A stretch of 49,291 nucleotides of DNA from Vibrio ulleungensis (lineage in GTDB: Bacteria; Pseudomonadota; Gammaproteobacteria; Enterobacterales; Vibrionaceae). Under the pieces are notes generated by a model. The model did no database searches, was not told the origin of the DNA, and worked only from the letters and a program-made list of their open reading frames with translations. Shown here one piece after another: positions 25,041 to 33,741 of this stretch. A program made the position numbers and the translations under genes. Within the stretch, counting starts at the first letter, position 1; every line of letters begins with the position of its first letter. Where the stretch lies: NCBI RefSeq assembly GCF_016900875.1, contig NZ_JAFEUM010000013.1, forward strand, positions 1 through 49,291, given 5' to 3'.

Positions 25041-26891
25041 TTAAATATCTTCGACTTTCTGGCCCGCTAAGGCCTGACGAATCGATTTGTCCATTCGGCG
25101 TGATGCAAACTCTTGGCTGGCTTTATCGGTTTGCTTGATGCCTGTTTCGATGGCGCTAGTATCCTGACCGTTACGCAGTTCAATAAGCGCCTCAATGGAC
25201 TTAATTAACGTGTCGCGCTCTTCGTCGGTAAGCAGTTCATCCCCATCTTGCGACATGGCCGCAAGTAGGTCTTCAATAACACGGTCAGCTTCTACGCGCT
25301 GCTCAGCCAGAGCTCTGGCTTGCATGTCTTGTTGTGCGTGACTCATTGACTCTTTAAGCATTCGAGCCACTTCGTCATCGCTGAGTCCGTATGACGGTTT
25401 CACTTGAATCTCAGCTTGCACTCCGGTGCTCTTTTCCATAGCCGTCACCGACAGTAAGCCGTCGGCATCCACTTGATAAGTTACGCGAATATGCGCCGCG
25501 CCTGCGGCCATTGGAGGAATACCTTTGAGGGCAAATTTGGCCAATGAGCGACAATCGTCAACCATCTCGCGCTCACCTTGCACAGTGTGCACCGTCATCG
25601 CGGTTTGTCCATGCTTAAAGGTGGTGAATTCTTGCGCTCTAGCCACTGGGATAGTGGTGTTTCTTGGAATAATTTTCTCTACCAAGCCACCCATAGTTTC
25701 AATGCCCAATGACAGAGGCAATACGTCGAGCAGTAGCATTTCTGAGTCGGGTTTGTTGCCAGCGAGAATGTCTGCCTGAATTGCCGCACCAATGGCGACA
25801 ACTTCATCTGGGTTAATGCTGGTTAACGGCTGTTTATCAAAAAACTCACCCACCATAGACCGAACAAGAGGAGTACGAGTTGACCCACCCACCATGACCA
25901 CTTGCATAACGTCGTCGCCATCCACCTGTGCATCACGAAGAGTTTTACGACTGGCAAGCAACGTCTTTTTAATTAGTGGGCGAATGATATCGTCAAACTG
26001 CTCGCGAGAAATTTGGCCTTCCCAGCCCAACACCGAGATAGAAGCAACCTCATTATTCGACAAATCTATTTTTGCTTGTGTCGCAGCGTGAGTCACTGCG
26101 CGGCGTTCATGAGCATTCAAGCTAAGCTTACCCATTTGCTGCTGAATGTGCTCAACTAATAGATGGTCAAAGTCGTCACCACCTAAGGCTGAATCACCTC
26201 CAGTCGCTAACACTTCAAACACCCCTTTAGATAGGCGAAGAATAGAGATATCGAAGGTACCACCGCCAAGATCATAAACAGCAATAATGCCCTCTTGACC
26301 TGAATCTAGCCCATAGGCGATAGCGGCTGCAGTTGGTTCATTCAACAAGCGTAAAACCGTTAGACCAGCTAATTTGGCAGCATCTTTTGTCCCCGCACGT
26401 TGAGCATCATCGAAGTAAGCCGGCACGGTAATAACGACTCCCGTCAACTCCCCCTCTAAAGCTGTCTCAGCGCGATTGGCTAATGCTTTAAGAATATCAG
26501 CAGAGACTTGAATCGGGTTTTTGTCACCCGCCGACGTTTGCAATACCGGCAAACCGTTATCACTTGCGACCATTGAATAAGGCAGATTTGGATAACGCTC
26601 GCTTACGTCGCTCAAAGAGCGCCCCATTAAACGCTTCACCGATACGACCGTGTTTTGAGGATCGGTTTCGGAATGAGCCAATGCATCAAATCCAAGCTCC
26701 ACGCTTGTCGGAGTATAATGGACTACCGATGGTAATGTGGCACGGCCTTGACTGTCTAAAAGTGGCTTAGCTTCGCCACTGCGTACGGTGGCAACCAATG
26801 AATTTGTGGTTCCGAGGTCAATACCAGCGGCAAGCTTATGTTGGTGTGGCGCCGAGCTTTGTCCTGGTTCGGCAATTTGAAGTAAAGGCAT
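25041..26891 (-). CDS. hscA: Hsp70-type chaperone HscA
   Basis: Specialised Hsp70 that, with HscB, drives cluster transfer from IscU; it recognises the LPPVK motif of IscU, which is present here. 616 residues. The ATPase domain has IDLGTTNSLVA, VYDLGGGTFDISIL and VVMVGGSTRTPLV. The interdomain linker and substrate-binding domain follow (LLDVLPLSLGIETMGGLVEK). ATG 26891, 35 bp downstream of hscB. Confidence 0.98.
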   Translation of the reverse strand: MPLLQIAEPGQSSAPHQHKLAAGIDLGTTNSLVATVRSGEAKPLLDSQGRATLPSVVHYTPTSVELGFDALAHSETDPQNTVVSVKRLMGRSLSDVSERYPNLPYSMVASDNGLPVLQTSAGDKNPIQVSADILKALANRAETALEGELTGVVITVPAYFDDAQRAGTKDAAKLAGLTVLRLLNEPTAAAIAYGLDSGQEGIIAVYDLGGGTFDISILRLSKGVFEVLATGGDSALGGDDFDHLLVEHIQQQMGKLSLNAHERRAVTHAATQAKIDLSNNEVASISVLGWEGQISREQFDDIIRPLIKKTLLASRKTLRDAQVDGDDVMQVVMVGGSTRTPLVRSMVGEFFDKQPLTSINPDEVVAIGAAIQADILAGNKPDSEMLLLDVLPLSLGIETMGGLVEKIIPRNTTIPVARAQEFTTFKHGQTAMTVHTVQGEREMVDDCRSLAKFALKGIPPMAAGAAHIRVTYQVDADGLLSVTAMEKSTGVQAEIQVKPSYGLSDDEVARMLKESMSHAQQDMQARALAEQRVEADRVIEDLLAAMSQDGDELLTDEERDTLIKSIEALIELRNGQDTSAIETGIKQTDKASQEFASRRMDKSIRQALAGQKVEDI

Positions 26892-26926
26892 GACTATCCT
26901 AGTGTTAAATACCGAAATGGAGGTCG

Positions 26927-27442
26927 TTAATCGAGTAGACTCTCTTCGACGCGTTCCACTTCATTTGCTAATTTTTCGATAAACTTAAGCTTGCGAACAC
27001 CATCGGCAGCCTCATCCCAAGCAGATTGCTCAAGTAGGTCTTGCACGGTGTTTAACGCGCTTTTATGCATTTTCCGCACCTTGGCGTCAAAGTCAAATAA
27101 GCCGTCTTCTGGCTCGGGTCCTTCTGCAATAGATTCTAGCTCTTCTCGTAGTTCCATTTGCTCCATCAAGAACATCGGGTCTTGCAAAGTTTGCTGCTCC
27201 CCACGAATATCCACACCGTGCAACGAGAGCATATATTCTGCGCGTAAAATCGGGGATTTTAGTATCCGGTAAGCATCGTTAATTTGCGATGCTTTTTGCA
27301 CGGCCTTTAACTGCTCACTATCACCTTGAGACGCAAAGTTATCTGGGTGAAATTGGCGCTGCAAGTCACGGAAGCTAGAAGAAAGAAGGCTACCATCCAG
27401 TTGAAACTGAAGCGGTAGCCCAAAGAGTTCAAAATGATTCAT
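26927..27442 (-). CDS. hscB: J-domain co-chaperone HscB
   Basis: Delivers IscU to HscA and stimulates its ATPase. 171 residues from ATG 27442 (MNHFELFGLPLQF), the E. coli length; the longer frame starts at a TTG without support. J-domain at residues 1-75 with the HPD triad in QRQFHPDNFASQGD. The C-terminal helical bundle binds IscU. No strong ribosome-binding site is visible, so translation may rely on the preceding gene. Confidence 0.97.
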   Translation of the reverse strand: MNHFELFGLPLQFQLDGSLLSSSFRDLQRQFHPDNFASQGDSEQLKAVQKASQINDAYRILKSPILRAEYMLSLHGVDIRGEQQTLQDPMFLMEQMELREELESIAEGPEPEDGLFDFDAKVRKMHKSALNTVQDLLEQSAWDEAADGVRKLKFIEKLANEVERVEESLLD

Positions 27443-27486
27443 CGATACAACAACATCCAAAGTTAGATCGAGGTGGTCAAGCCAAC

Positions 27487-27810
27487 CTAAACGTTAAAGC
27501 TTTCGCCACAACCGCATTCGCTTTTCGCATTGGGGTTGTTAAATTCGAAACCTTCATTGAGTCCTTCTTTCACATAATCCAGCTCTGTTCCGTCTAAGTA
27601 CACTAGGCTTTTAGCGTCAATGATTACGCGAATACCTTGGTCTTCAAAAACGGAGTCTTCTTCATTGAGATCATCAACAAATTCCAGAACGTAAGCCATC
27701 CCCGAGCAACCTGTGGTTTTAACGCCAAGACGCAATCCTACGCCTTTACCGCGGTTTTCTAAAAAGGCTTTGACGCGAGTTGCTGCTGCTTGTGAAAGTG
27801 TAATGGCCAT
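27487..27810 (-). CDS. iscA: Iron-sulfur carrier IscA
   Basis: A-type carrier that passes clusters to target proteins, [4Fe-4S] enzymes in particular. 107 residues. Conserved Cys C35 (KTTGCSGMAY), C99 and C101 (SECGCGESF) are at the E. coli positions. Between iscU and hscB. Confidence 0.98.
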   Translation of the reverse strand: MAITLSQAAATRVKAFLENRGKGVGLRLGVKTTGCSGMAYVLEFVDDLNEEDSVFEDQGIRVIIDAKSLVYLDGTELDYVKEGLNEGFEFNNPNAKSECGCGESFNV

Positions 27811-27873
27811 ACTTCAACCTGTATTATGTTTCTAAAAGGTGCTACCTCACTATGAGGTAGCCACTTGGATTGA

Positions 27874-28254
27874 TTAATCGTGTTTCTTTTTGTAATCCGC
27901 AACAGCGGCTTTAATAGCGTCTTCTGCAAGAATTGAACAGTGAACTTTTACCGGAGGAAGCTCAAGTTCTTCTGCAATTTCAGCATTCTTAATTGCGGCA
28001 GCTTCGTCTACGGACTTGCCTTTCACCCACTCAGTGACTAGAGAGCTCGATGCGATAGCAGAACCACAACCATAGGTCTTAAATTTTGCATCTTCAATGA
28101 TGCCTTCTGGTGTCACTTTAATTTGCAGCTTCATTACGTCGCCACAAGCGGGTGCACCCACCATGCCACTGCCCACATTTGGGTCTTCCTTATCGAATGA
28201 ACCAACGTTGCGTGGGTTTTCGTAGTGGTCTAAAACTTTTTCACTATATGCCAT
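27874..28254 (-). CDS. iscU: Iron-sulfur scaffold IscU
   Basis: Scaffold on which [2Fe-2S] clusters are built from IscS sulfur. 126 residues. C37, D39, C63 and C106 are all present (APACGDVMKL, KTYGCGSAIA, VHCSILAED), as is the HscA-binding LPPVK motif (98-103 region). 45 bp downstream of iscS. Confidence 0.98.
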   Translation of the reverse strand: MAYSEKVLDHYENPRNVGSFDKEDPNVGSGMVGAPACGDVMKLQIKVTPEGIIEDAKFKTYGCGSAIASSSLVTEWVKGKSVDEAAAIKNAEIAEELELPPVKVHCSILAEDAIKAAVADYKKKHD

Positions 28255-28299
28255 GATTAATTCCTCACTTCCTCTATCTGGTTAATCTACGTGATTGGA

Positions 28300-29514
28300 T
28301 TAGTGGTGCGCCCACTCAACCGTATCGAGATCAACTCCCTCTTGATACATATCCCATAGAGGTGACATGTCGCGTAATTTGTTAACAGCTGTTTTGATTT
28401 GTTCAACAGCGTAATCTATTTCTTCTTCCGTGGTGAAACGACCAAATGAGAAGCGAACTGAACTGTGTGCCAATTCGTCGTTTAAACCTAGAGCACGTAA
28501 TACATACGACGGCTCAAGACTGGCAGATGTACAGGCAGAGCCAGACGATACCGCGAGATCTTTTAGTGACATAAGCAGTGACTCGCCTTCAACAAACGCA
28601 AAGCTTACGTTTAAGTTGTGCGGGACTCGCTGATCAAAATCACCGTTCACCGTTACCGCTTCCATCTCGTTGACGCCTTTCCACAAACGGTTACGCAATG
28701 CTAGCGCATGGTCGTAATCTTTTTGCATGTCTTCTTTTGCGATACGGAATGCTTCACCCATGCCCACAATTTGGTGGGTTGGAAGTGTACCAGAACGGAA
28801 ACCGCGCTCGTGACCACCGCCGTGCATTTGTGCTTCTAGGCGAATACGAGGCTTGCGTCGTACGTAAAGTGCGCCAATGCCTTTCGGGCCGTAAATTTTA
28901 TGAGCAGAGAATGAAATCAAGTCGACTTTCATTTCTTGGACATCAATCGGCAATTTACCTGCAGATTGAGCAGCATCAACATGAAAAATGATCTTGCGGT
29001 CACGACACACTTCGCCCATAGCAGCAATGTCTTGAACCACACCAATTTCGTTATTCACATGCATGATTGACACTAAGATCGTATCTTCACGCATCGCGTC
29101 TTGTAGTTTTTGCAGATCGATCAAGCCGTTTGTTTCAGGCTCTAAATACGTAACTTCGTATCCTTCACGCTCAAGCTGACGACATGGGTCAAGCACGGCT
29201 TTATGCTCAGTTTTGCTGGTAATGACATGCTTACCTTTTTTACCGTAAAAGTGTGCAGCACCCTTAATGGCCAAGTTATCGGATTCAGTAGCACCAGACG
29301 TAAACACAATCTCGCGTGGATCGGCATTAATAAGATCGGCAATCTGCTCACGAGCGGTATCAACCGCTTCTTCCGCCTGCCAACCATATCGGTGAGAGCG
29401 TGACGCAGGGTTACCAAAGGTGCCGTCCATAGTCATGAACTGAACCATTTTTTCAGCAACACGAGGATCAACTGGGCAAGTCGCTGAATAATCTAAATAA
29501 ATCGGCAGTTTCAT
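28300..29514 (-). CDS. iscS: Cysteine desulfurase IscS
   Basis: PLP enzyme that takes sulfur from cysteine for clusters, thiolated tRNA bases and other uses. 404 residues. PLP-binding K206 is in SFSAHKIYGPKGIG and the catalytic C328 in SSGSACTSASLEPSYVL, both at E. coli numbers. Second gene of iscRSUA. Confidence 0.98.
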   Translation of the reverse strand: MKLPIYLDYSATCPVDPRVAEKMVQFMTMDGTFGNPASRSHRYGWQAEEAVDTAREQIADLINADPREIVFTSGATESDNLAIKGAAHFYGKKGKHVITSKTEHKAVLDPCRQLEREGYEVTYLEPETNGLIDLQKLQDAMREDTILVSIMHVNNEIGVVQDIAAMGEVCRDRKIIFHVDAAQSAGKLPIDVQEMKVDLISFSAHKIYGPKGIGALYVRRKPRIRLEAQMHGGGHERGFRSGTLPTHQIVGMGEAFRIAKEDMQKDYDHALALRNRLWKGVNEMEAVTVNGDFDQRVPHNLNVSFAFVEGESLLMSLKDLAVSSGSACTSASLEPSYVLRALGLNDELAHSSVRFSFGRFTTEEEIDYAVEQIKTAVNKLRDMSPLWDMYQEGVDLDTVEWAHH

Positions 29515-29540
29515 TTAATACTCCGTCAAAAACTGTTTCG

Positions 29541-30044
29541 TTACGAACGCATGTTTACGCCAATGGTCGCGGCAGACGCCTTTTGACCAAGTCCGTGGTT
29601 TACCGCCAAGTCTACATCTTGTCGGTCTGAAAGTTCTAATACTTCGTTATCCACCATTAGCTCACCAAGCGTAATGTTGTCTAAGAAGTCGCTGATGCGC
29701 GAGCTTAAGTCTCTCCACAATGTGTGAGTTAAGCAACGAACACCGCCTTGGCAATCACCTTTGCCTTGACATTTGGTCGCATCGACAGATTCGTCGACGG
29801 CACCAATAATCGTGCCGATAGAAATGGCTGTTGGCTCTAAGCCAAGTCTGTAGCCACCACCTGGTCCACGAATACTCGAGACCAATCCGGCTTTTCTTAA
29901 TTTAGAAAAAAGCTGCTCTAAATAGGAGAGCGATATTCCTTGTCGCTCCGAGATATCAGCCAGCGGCACTGGATTCGTCTGCGCATGCAGAGCGACATCA
30001 AGCATCGCGGTTACTGCATATCTACCTTTTGAAGTCAGTCTCAT
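29541..30044 (-). CDS. iscR: Iron-sulfur-responsive regulator IscR
   Basis: Rrf2-family repressor of its own operon when it carries a [2Fe-2S] cluster. 167 residues from ATG 30044, with AGAGGGA upstream; the longer frame is rejected because it runs into the promoter. Winged helix at residues 1-65 (MRLTSKGRYAVTAMLDVALH). Cluster ligands C92, C98, C104 and H107 (KCQGKGDC, GGVRCLTH) are at the E. coli positions. Two IscR boxes lie just upstream. Confidence 0.98.
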   Translation of the reverse strand: MRLTSKGRYAVTAMLDVALHAQTNPVPLADISERQGISLSYLEQLFSKLRKAGLVSSIRGPGGGYRLGLEPTAISIGTIIGAVDESVDATKCQGKGDCQGGVRCLTHTLWRDLSSRISDFLDNITLGELMVDNEVLELSDRQDVDLAVNHGLGQKASAATIGVNMRS

Positions 30045-30073
30045 TGTCGGTTCCCTCTTTACTACATAAGGGA

Positions 30074-30131
30074 AGTGTTCCATACCTGACTAAAAGGGTC
30101 AAGTATTTATTTGACTAAAACAGTCAGGTAT
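30074..30131 (-). promoter_or_regulatory. isc promoter with two abutting type-1 IscR boxes
   Basis: Two 25-bp palindromes, 30082-30106 and 30107-30131, fit the type-1 IscR consensus (ATASYYGACT...AGTCRRSTAT) closely; their half-sites are visible as CTGACT, GGTCAAG, TTGACT and AGTCAGG. The nearer box covers a -35-like TTGACC (30097-30102, minus), 17 bp from a weak -10 (AACACT). Cluster-loaded IscR would block RNA polymerase here. Confidence 0.85.
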
Positions 30132-30159
30132 TTAGCCCCACATTTTAAGTGGTTAAATT

Positions 30160-30891
30160 TCAATCACTATTTTGCGGCTTTTTCTTTTCAATCGAGGTCA
30201 AAATGCCTCGTAAAATATTCAATTCTTGTAACTCTGGGCGCGCTCGATTAAACAATCGGCGTAATTTATTCATTACCAAAGTCGGCTGTTTCTGAGATAG
30301 AAATTGGGTATCGATGAGGACTTTTTCAAGGTGTTCATAAAACATTTCTAGCTCTTTGTGTCGAGGGTACTCTTGTACCTGCTCTTTATATGCAGAACGC
30401 TGATGTTCTAGAAACGCCATGCGAATTTCATACGATACCGTTTGTACTGCCATTGCTAAGTTCAACGAGCTGTATTCAGGGTTAGCAGGAATACCTAAAT
30501 GATACTGACACAATTGCAGTTCTTCGTTGGTTAGACCGGTTCTTTCTCGTCCAAAAACAACCGCAACATTTCCGGTTAACGCTTGCTCAATCGCTTTTTG
30601 GCCACATTCGCGTGGTTCAACAAATGGCCAGTTTAAATTGCGAGAGCGAGCGCTGGTACCAAAGACCAACTCACAGTCTGCAACGGCTTCTTCTAGCGTG
30701 GCAACAATCTTAGCGTTGGTAGCGACATCACCCGCCCCTGAAGCCAGCGCCAAAGTTTGTTCGTCAACTTCGCATTGTGGATCCACTAAAACCAGTTGCT
30801 CAAGCCCCATGACTTTCATTGCCCTGGCTGCGGAGCCAATATTACCTGAATGAGAGGTACCAACTAATACAACTCGTACTTTGTTCAACAT
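30160..30891 (-). CDS. trmJ: tRNA (cytidine/uridine-2'-O-)-methyltransferase TrmJ
   Basis: SPOUT-family enzyme that 2'-O-methylates position 32 of several tRNAs. 243 residues. Trefoil-knot motifs are VLVGTSHSGNIGSAARAM, VVFGRERTGLTNEEL and GIPANPEYSSLNLAMAVQ. Transcribed toward iscR and divergent from suhB, the usual gammaproteobacterial order. Confidence 0.97.
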   Translation of the reverse strand: MLNKVRVVLVGTSHSGNIGSAARAMKVMGLEQLVLVDPQCEVDEQTLALASGAGDVATNAKIVATLEEAVADCELVFGTSARSRNLNWPFVEPRECGQKAIEQALTGNVAVVFGRERTGLTNEELQLCQYHLGIPANPEYSSLNLAMAVQTVSYEIRMAFLEHQRSAYKEQVQEYPRHKELEMFYEHLEKVLIDTQFLSQKQPTLVMNKLRRLFNRARPELQELNILRGILTSIEKKKPQNSD

Positions 30892-30917
30892 AAGCTATCT
30901 TTTCTTAGTGAGTGTGT

Positions 30918-30933
30918 GGATCGGCGCCGATCC
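30918..30933. repeat. Perfect 16-bp palindrome between trmJ and suhB
   Basis: GGATCGGCGCCGATCC is its own reverse complement. It lies 26 bp upstream of the trmJ start and about 120 bp from the suhB promoter. It has no loop and no U-run, so a protein-binding site is more likely than a terminator. Confidence 0.6.
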
Positions 30934-31047
30934 TAGCAAATTTGGACCATGAACTACAGTAGCAACTTTTCTATACTCCCCATAGGTAGAATCGATGACA
31001 CAGACCTTGATGACTAAAAAATAAGCACTTCCTTTTTGGATGAAACT

Positions 31048-31065
31048 TGGTATACTGCGCGCCGC
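31048..31065 (+). promoter_or_regulatory. Candidate extended -10 promoter for suhB
   Basis: TATACT (31051-31056) is preceded by TGG (an extended -10 TGn) and followed by GCGCGCCGC, a GC-rich discriminator of the kind found at promoters under stringent control. The -35 is weak. About 40 bp before the suhB ATG. Confidence 0.5.
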
Positions 31066-31098
31066 TTTAGTTCTTTAACATCTGTTGGGTATTTTGAT

Positions 31099-31902
31099 AT
31101 GCATCCTATGCTGAATATCGCTATTCGCGCTGCGCGAAAAGCAGGCAATCACATTGCTAAATCTCTAGAAAACGCTGATAAGATTGAATCTACTCTTAAA
31201 GGCAACAACGACTTCGTGACAAACGTCGATAAAGAAGCCGAGTCTCTAATTATCGAAACCATCAAAGCCTCTTATCCTGAACACAGTGTTGTGGCAGAAG
31301 AAAGTGGACTTCAAGAAGGTAAAGATAGCGATGTACAATGGATCATTGACCCACTGGATGGCACTAATAACTTCGTAAAAGGTATCCCACACTTCTCAGT
31401 CTCTATCGCCGTTCGTATGAAAGGCCGAACTGAAGTTGCGTGTGTTTACGATCCAATGACCAACGAACTGTTCACCGCCACTCGTGGTGCTGGTGCACAA
31501 CTCAATAACTCCCGTATCCGTGTAAAACAAGCAAAAGACCTTCAAGGCGCAATCATTGCCACAGGTTTCCCATTCAAGCAGAAGCAACATTCTGAGTCAT
31601 ACTTTAAAGTCATGAGCTCGATGTTTACTGAAGTTGCGGATTTCCGTCGCCAAGGTTCAGCTGCACTGGATCTATGCTACCTAGCCGCTGGTCGTGTTGA
31701 CGGATTTTTTGAACTAGGCCTTAAGCCTTGGGATATTGCTGCCGGCGATCTAATTGCTCGTGAAGCAGGCGCCATCATCACAGATTTTTCAGGCCGTACT
31801 GAATACATGAAGTCTGGCAACATTGTTGCTTCGTCTCCACGTGGTGTTAAAGCGATGCTTAAACATGTACGTGAGAACGCTAACGAAGGTATGTTGAAGT
31901 AA
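31099..31902 (+). CDS. suhB: Inositol-1-monophosphatase SuhB
   Basis: Inositol-phosphatase-fold protein; in E. coli it also joins the rRNA transcription antitermination complex with NusA/B/E/G. 267 residues from ATG 31099 (MHPMLNIAIRAARKAG), the E. coli length; the longer open frame covers the promoter. Metal-site motifs are VAEESG, IDPLDGTNNFVKG and PWDIAAGDLIAREAGA. Divergent from trmJ. Confidence 0.97.
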   Translation: MHPMLNIAIRAARKAGNHIAKSLENADKIESTLKGNNDFVTNVDKEAESLIIETIKASYPEHSVVAEESGLQEGKDSDVQWIIDPLDGTNNFVKGIPHFSVSIAVRMKGRTEVACVYDPMTNELFTATRGAGAQLNNSRIRVKQAKDLQGAIIATGFPFKQKQHSESYFKVMSSMFTEVADFRRQGSAALDLCYLAAGRVDGFFELGLKPWDIAAGDLIAREAGAIITDFSGRTEYMKSGNIVASSPRGVKAMLKHVRENANEGMLK

Positions 31903-31926
31903 TTTTTTGACAGCATGAATATCAAT

Positions 31927-31968
31927 AACGGGAGATGGGCTAACAAGCCCGTCTCCCGTTTTTTTATT
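31927..31968 (+). terminator. Terminator after suhB
   Basis: CGGGAGATGGGCT and AGCCCGTCTCCCG pair around AACA, followed by TTTTTTT. It ends suhB; its last bases overlap the stop codon of the convergent lipoprotein gene. Confidence 0.9.
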
Positions 31969-32401
31969 TCACGCAATGAACTTTGATTAATGGCGGCTGA
32001 GGATGCGCCGTGTTAATGCTATAAATCACACCACAGCGTTGAGTATTTTGCTTAACAATCCACACAGTCAGAAAACCTTGCGGCATGACAACATTGGGCG
32101 TCTCAATACGCCACTGTTGATCCAACTTATTTAGCAGTAGACTCAACCCATCTTCTGATGGCTCAGGGTAGCCATAAATCAGTTTGATCGATCCATTGTC
32201 ATAAAGCTCTGCTTGTCTCTGGCCTTCGAGGCTATGCTGAGTCGCTATCACATTCACCTGTTGGGTGTATTGCTCTAGCATTGACCGTATGGGACTGTAC
32301 TCCGAAATCTCGCCCTTATCGCACCCTGTAAGGCCTAATAACGCAATGCCCAATAAAAAAAGGAGCGCCGATGCGCCCCTTATTTGATAGCCAGCAATCA
32401 T
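31964..32401 (-). CDS. Uncharacterised lipoprotein downstream of glmM
   Basis: I do not recognise the family. 145 residues. The N-terminus has a hydrophobic signal (SALLFLLGIALLGLTGC) with an LTGC lipobox, acylated Cys near residue 27. After Cys comes Asp, which in E. coli would favour inner-membrane retention. The mature part is about 118 residues with one DNGSIKLIYGYPEPSEDG stretch and two Cys near the end that could form a disulfide. Its ATG overlaps the glmM stop by one base, so it is probably translationally coupled to glmM. In other gammaproteobacteria I expect secG here instead. Function unknown. Confidence 0.8.
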   Translation of the reverse strand: MIAGYQIRGASALLFLLGIALLGLTGCDKGEISEYSPIRSMLEQYTQQVNVIATQHSLEGQRQAELYDNGSIKLIYGYPEPSEDGLSLLLNKLDQQWRIETPNVVMPQGFLTVWIVKQNTQRCGVIYSINTAHPQPPLIKVHCVK

Positions 32402-33738
32402 TAGCTCGCCGCTTTCACTGCGTCTGCAATAGTTTGTGCACAGCGCAACACTTGCGCACCGTCTTCGCCCTCGACCATAACTCGAATCAAAGGCTCGGTA
32501 CCTGATTTGCGCAGTAATACGCGCCCCTTATCGGCTAACTCAGCTTCAGCATCTGACACCGCTGCAAGTACGCTTGCCGCGTTCATTGGATCGCTGTCAC
32601 CTTCAAAACGAACATTGATCAACTCTTGGGGGTAAAGTGTCATTCCCTGAGAAAGCTCACTAAGTGACATTTCGCTTCCTACCACGGAGGCAAGGACTTG
32701 CAAGCTAGCAACGATCGCATCGCCTGTCGTCACTTTATCCAGAAGGATCACATGCCCTGAGTTCTCTGCGCCAATTAGCCAGTCACGCTCAAGCAGCTTC
32801 TCCATGACGTATCGATCGCCAACCGAGGCACGTACAAACGGAATGCCTAGCTGTTTTAGACCATTCTCCATACCTAGGTTGGTCATAAGCGTACCGACTA
32901 CACCACCTTTAAGTTCACCACGTCGTAGGGCATCACGTGCAATGATGTAGGCAATTTGGTCGCCATCTATCTTGTTGCCAAGATGGTCAACCATGATAAT
33001 ACGGTCACCATCACCATCAAAGGCTAAGCCAAGGTCAGCCTGTTCTTCTACAACGCGTGCTTGTAGCGCTTTGACGTCCGTAGCACCAACTTCATGGTTA
33101 ATGTTGGTCCCGTTGGGTTCAATACCCATAGCGATGATCTCTGCACCCAGCTCTTTAAAAACACTTGGCGCAATGTGATACGTTGCGCCATGTGCACAAT
33201 CGATCACTATTTTTAGCTTAGCGAGGCTTAGCTCTTTAGGGAATGTACTTTTACAAAACTCGATGTAGCGGCCGGCAGCATCATCCAATCGAGTCGCTTT
33301 ACCTAATAGCGCAGAATCGACACATTCAATATCTTTGTCCAGCTCAGCTTCGATAGCAAGCTCTATATCATCCGGCAACTTTGTCCCTTCTGACGAAAAG
33401 AACTTAATGCCATTATCGTAATAGGGATTGTGAGAGGCCGAAATAACAATACCAGCTTCCGCACGAAAAGTTTGCGTTAAATACGCTACCGCTGGAGTCG
33501 GCATGGGTCCGGTAAACGTTGCTTTCAAGCCAGCGGCTGCGAGTCCAGCTTCTAATGCGGATTCCAACATATAACCCGAAATACGAGTATCTTTACCAAT
33601 TATTACTTTTTTTGTGCCTTGCTTGGCGAGAACACGTCCTGCAGCCCAGCCCAACTTTAATACGAAGTCTGGAGTGATCGGATATTGCCCTACTTTTCCG
33701 CGAATACCATCTGTACCGAAATAGCGTCTGCTAGCCAT
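32401..33738 (-). CDS. glmM: Phosphoglucosamine mutase
   Basis: Interconverts glucosamine 6-phosphate and 1-phosphate on the way to UDP-GlcNAc for peptidoglycan and LPS. 445 residues. The phospho-accepting serine is S102 in VISASHNPYYDNGIKFFS, the metal loop is DGDGDR, and the substrate-phosphate loop is LRKSGTEPLIRVMVEG. Starts 3 bp after the folP stop, so folP-glmM are co-transcribed. Confidence 0.98.
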   Translation of the reverse strand: MASRRYFGTDGIRGKVGQYPITPDFVLKLGWAAGRVLAKQGTKKVIIGKDTRISGYMLESALEAGLAAAGLKATFTGPMPTPAVAYLTQTFRAEAGIVISASHNPYYDNGIKFFSSEGTKLPDDIELAIEAELDKDIECVDSALLGKATRLDDAAGRYIEFCKSTFPKELSLAKLKIVIDCAHGATYHIAPSVFKELGAEIIAMGIEPNGTNINHEVGATDVKALQARVVEEQADLGLAFDGDGDRIIMVDHLGNKIDGDQIAYIIARDALRRGELKGGVVGTLMTNLGMENGLKQLGIPFVRASVGDRYVMEKLLERDWLIGAENSGHVILLDKVTTGDAIVASLQVLASVVGSEMSLSELSQGMTLYPQELINVRFEGDSDPMNAASVLAAVSDAEAELADKGRVLLRKSGTEPLIRVMVEGEDGAQVLRCAQTIADAVKAAS

Positions 33739-33741
33739 AAA

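Noticed and set aside
25792..26091. Open frame antisense to hscA
   Set aside because: Shadow of the hscA reading frame with no family resemblance.
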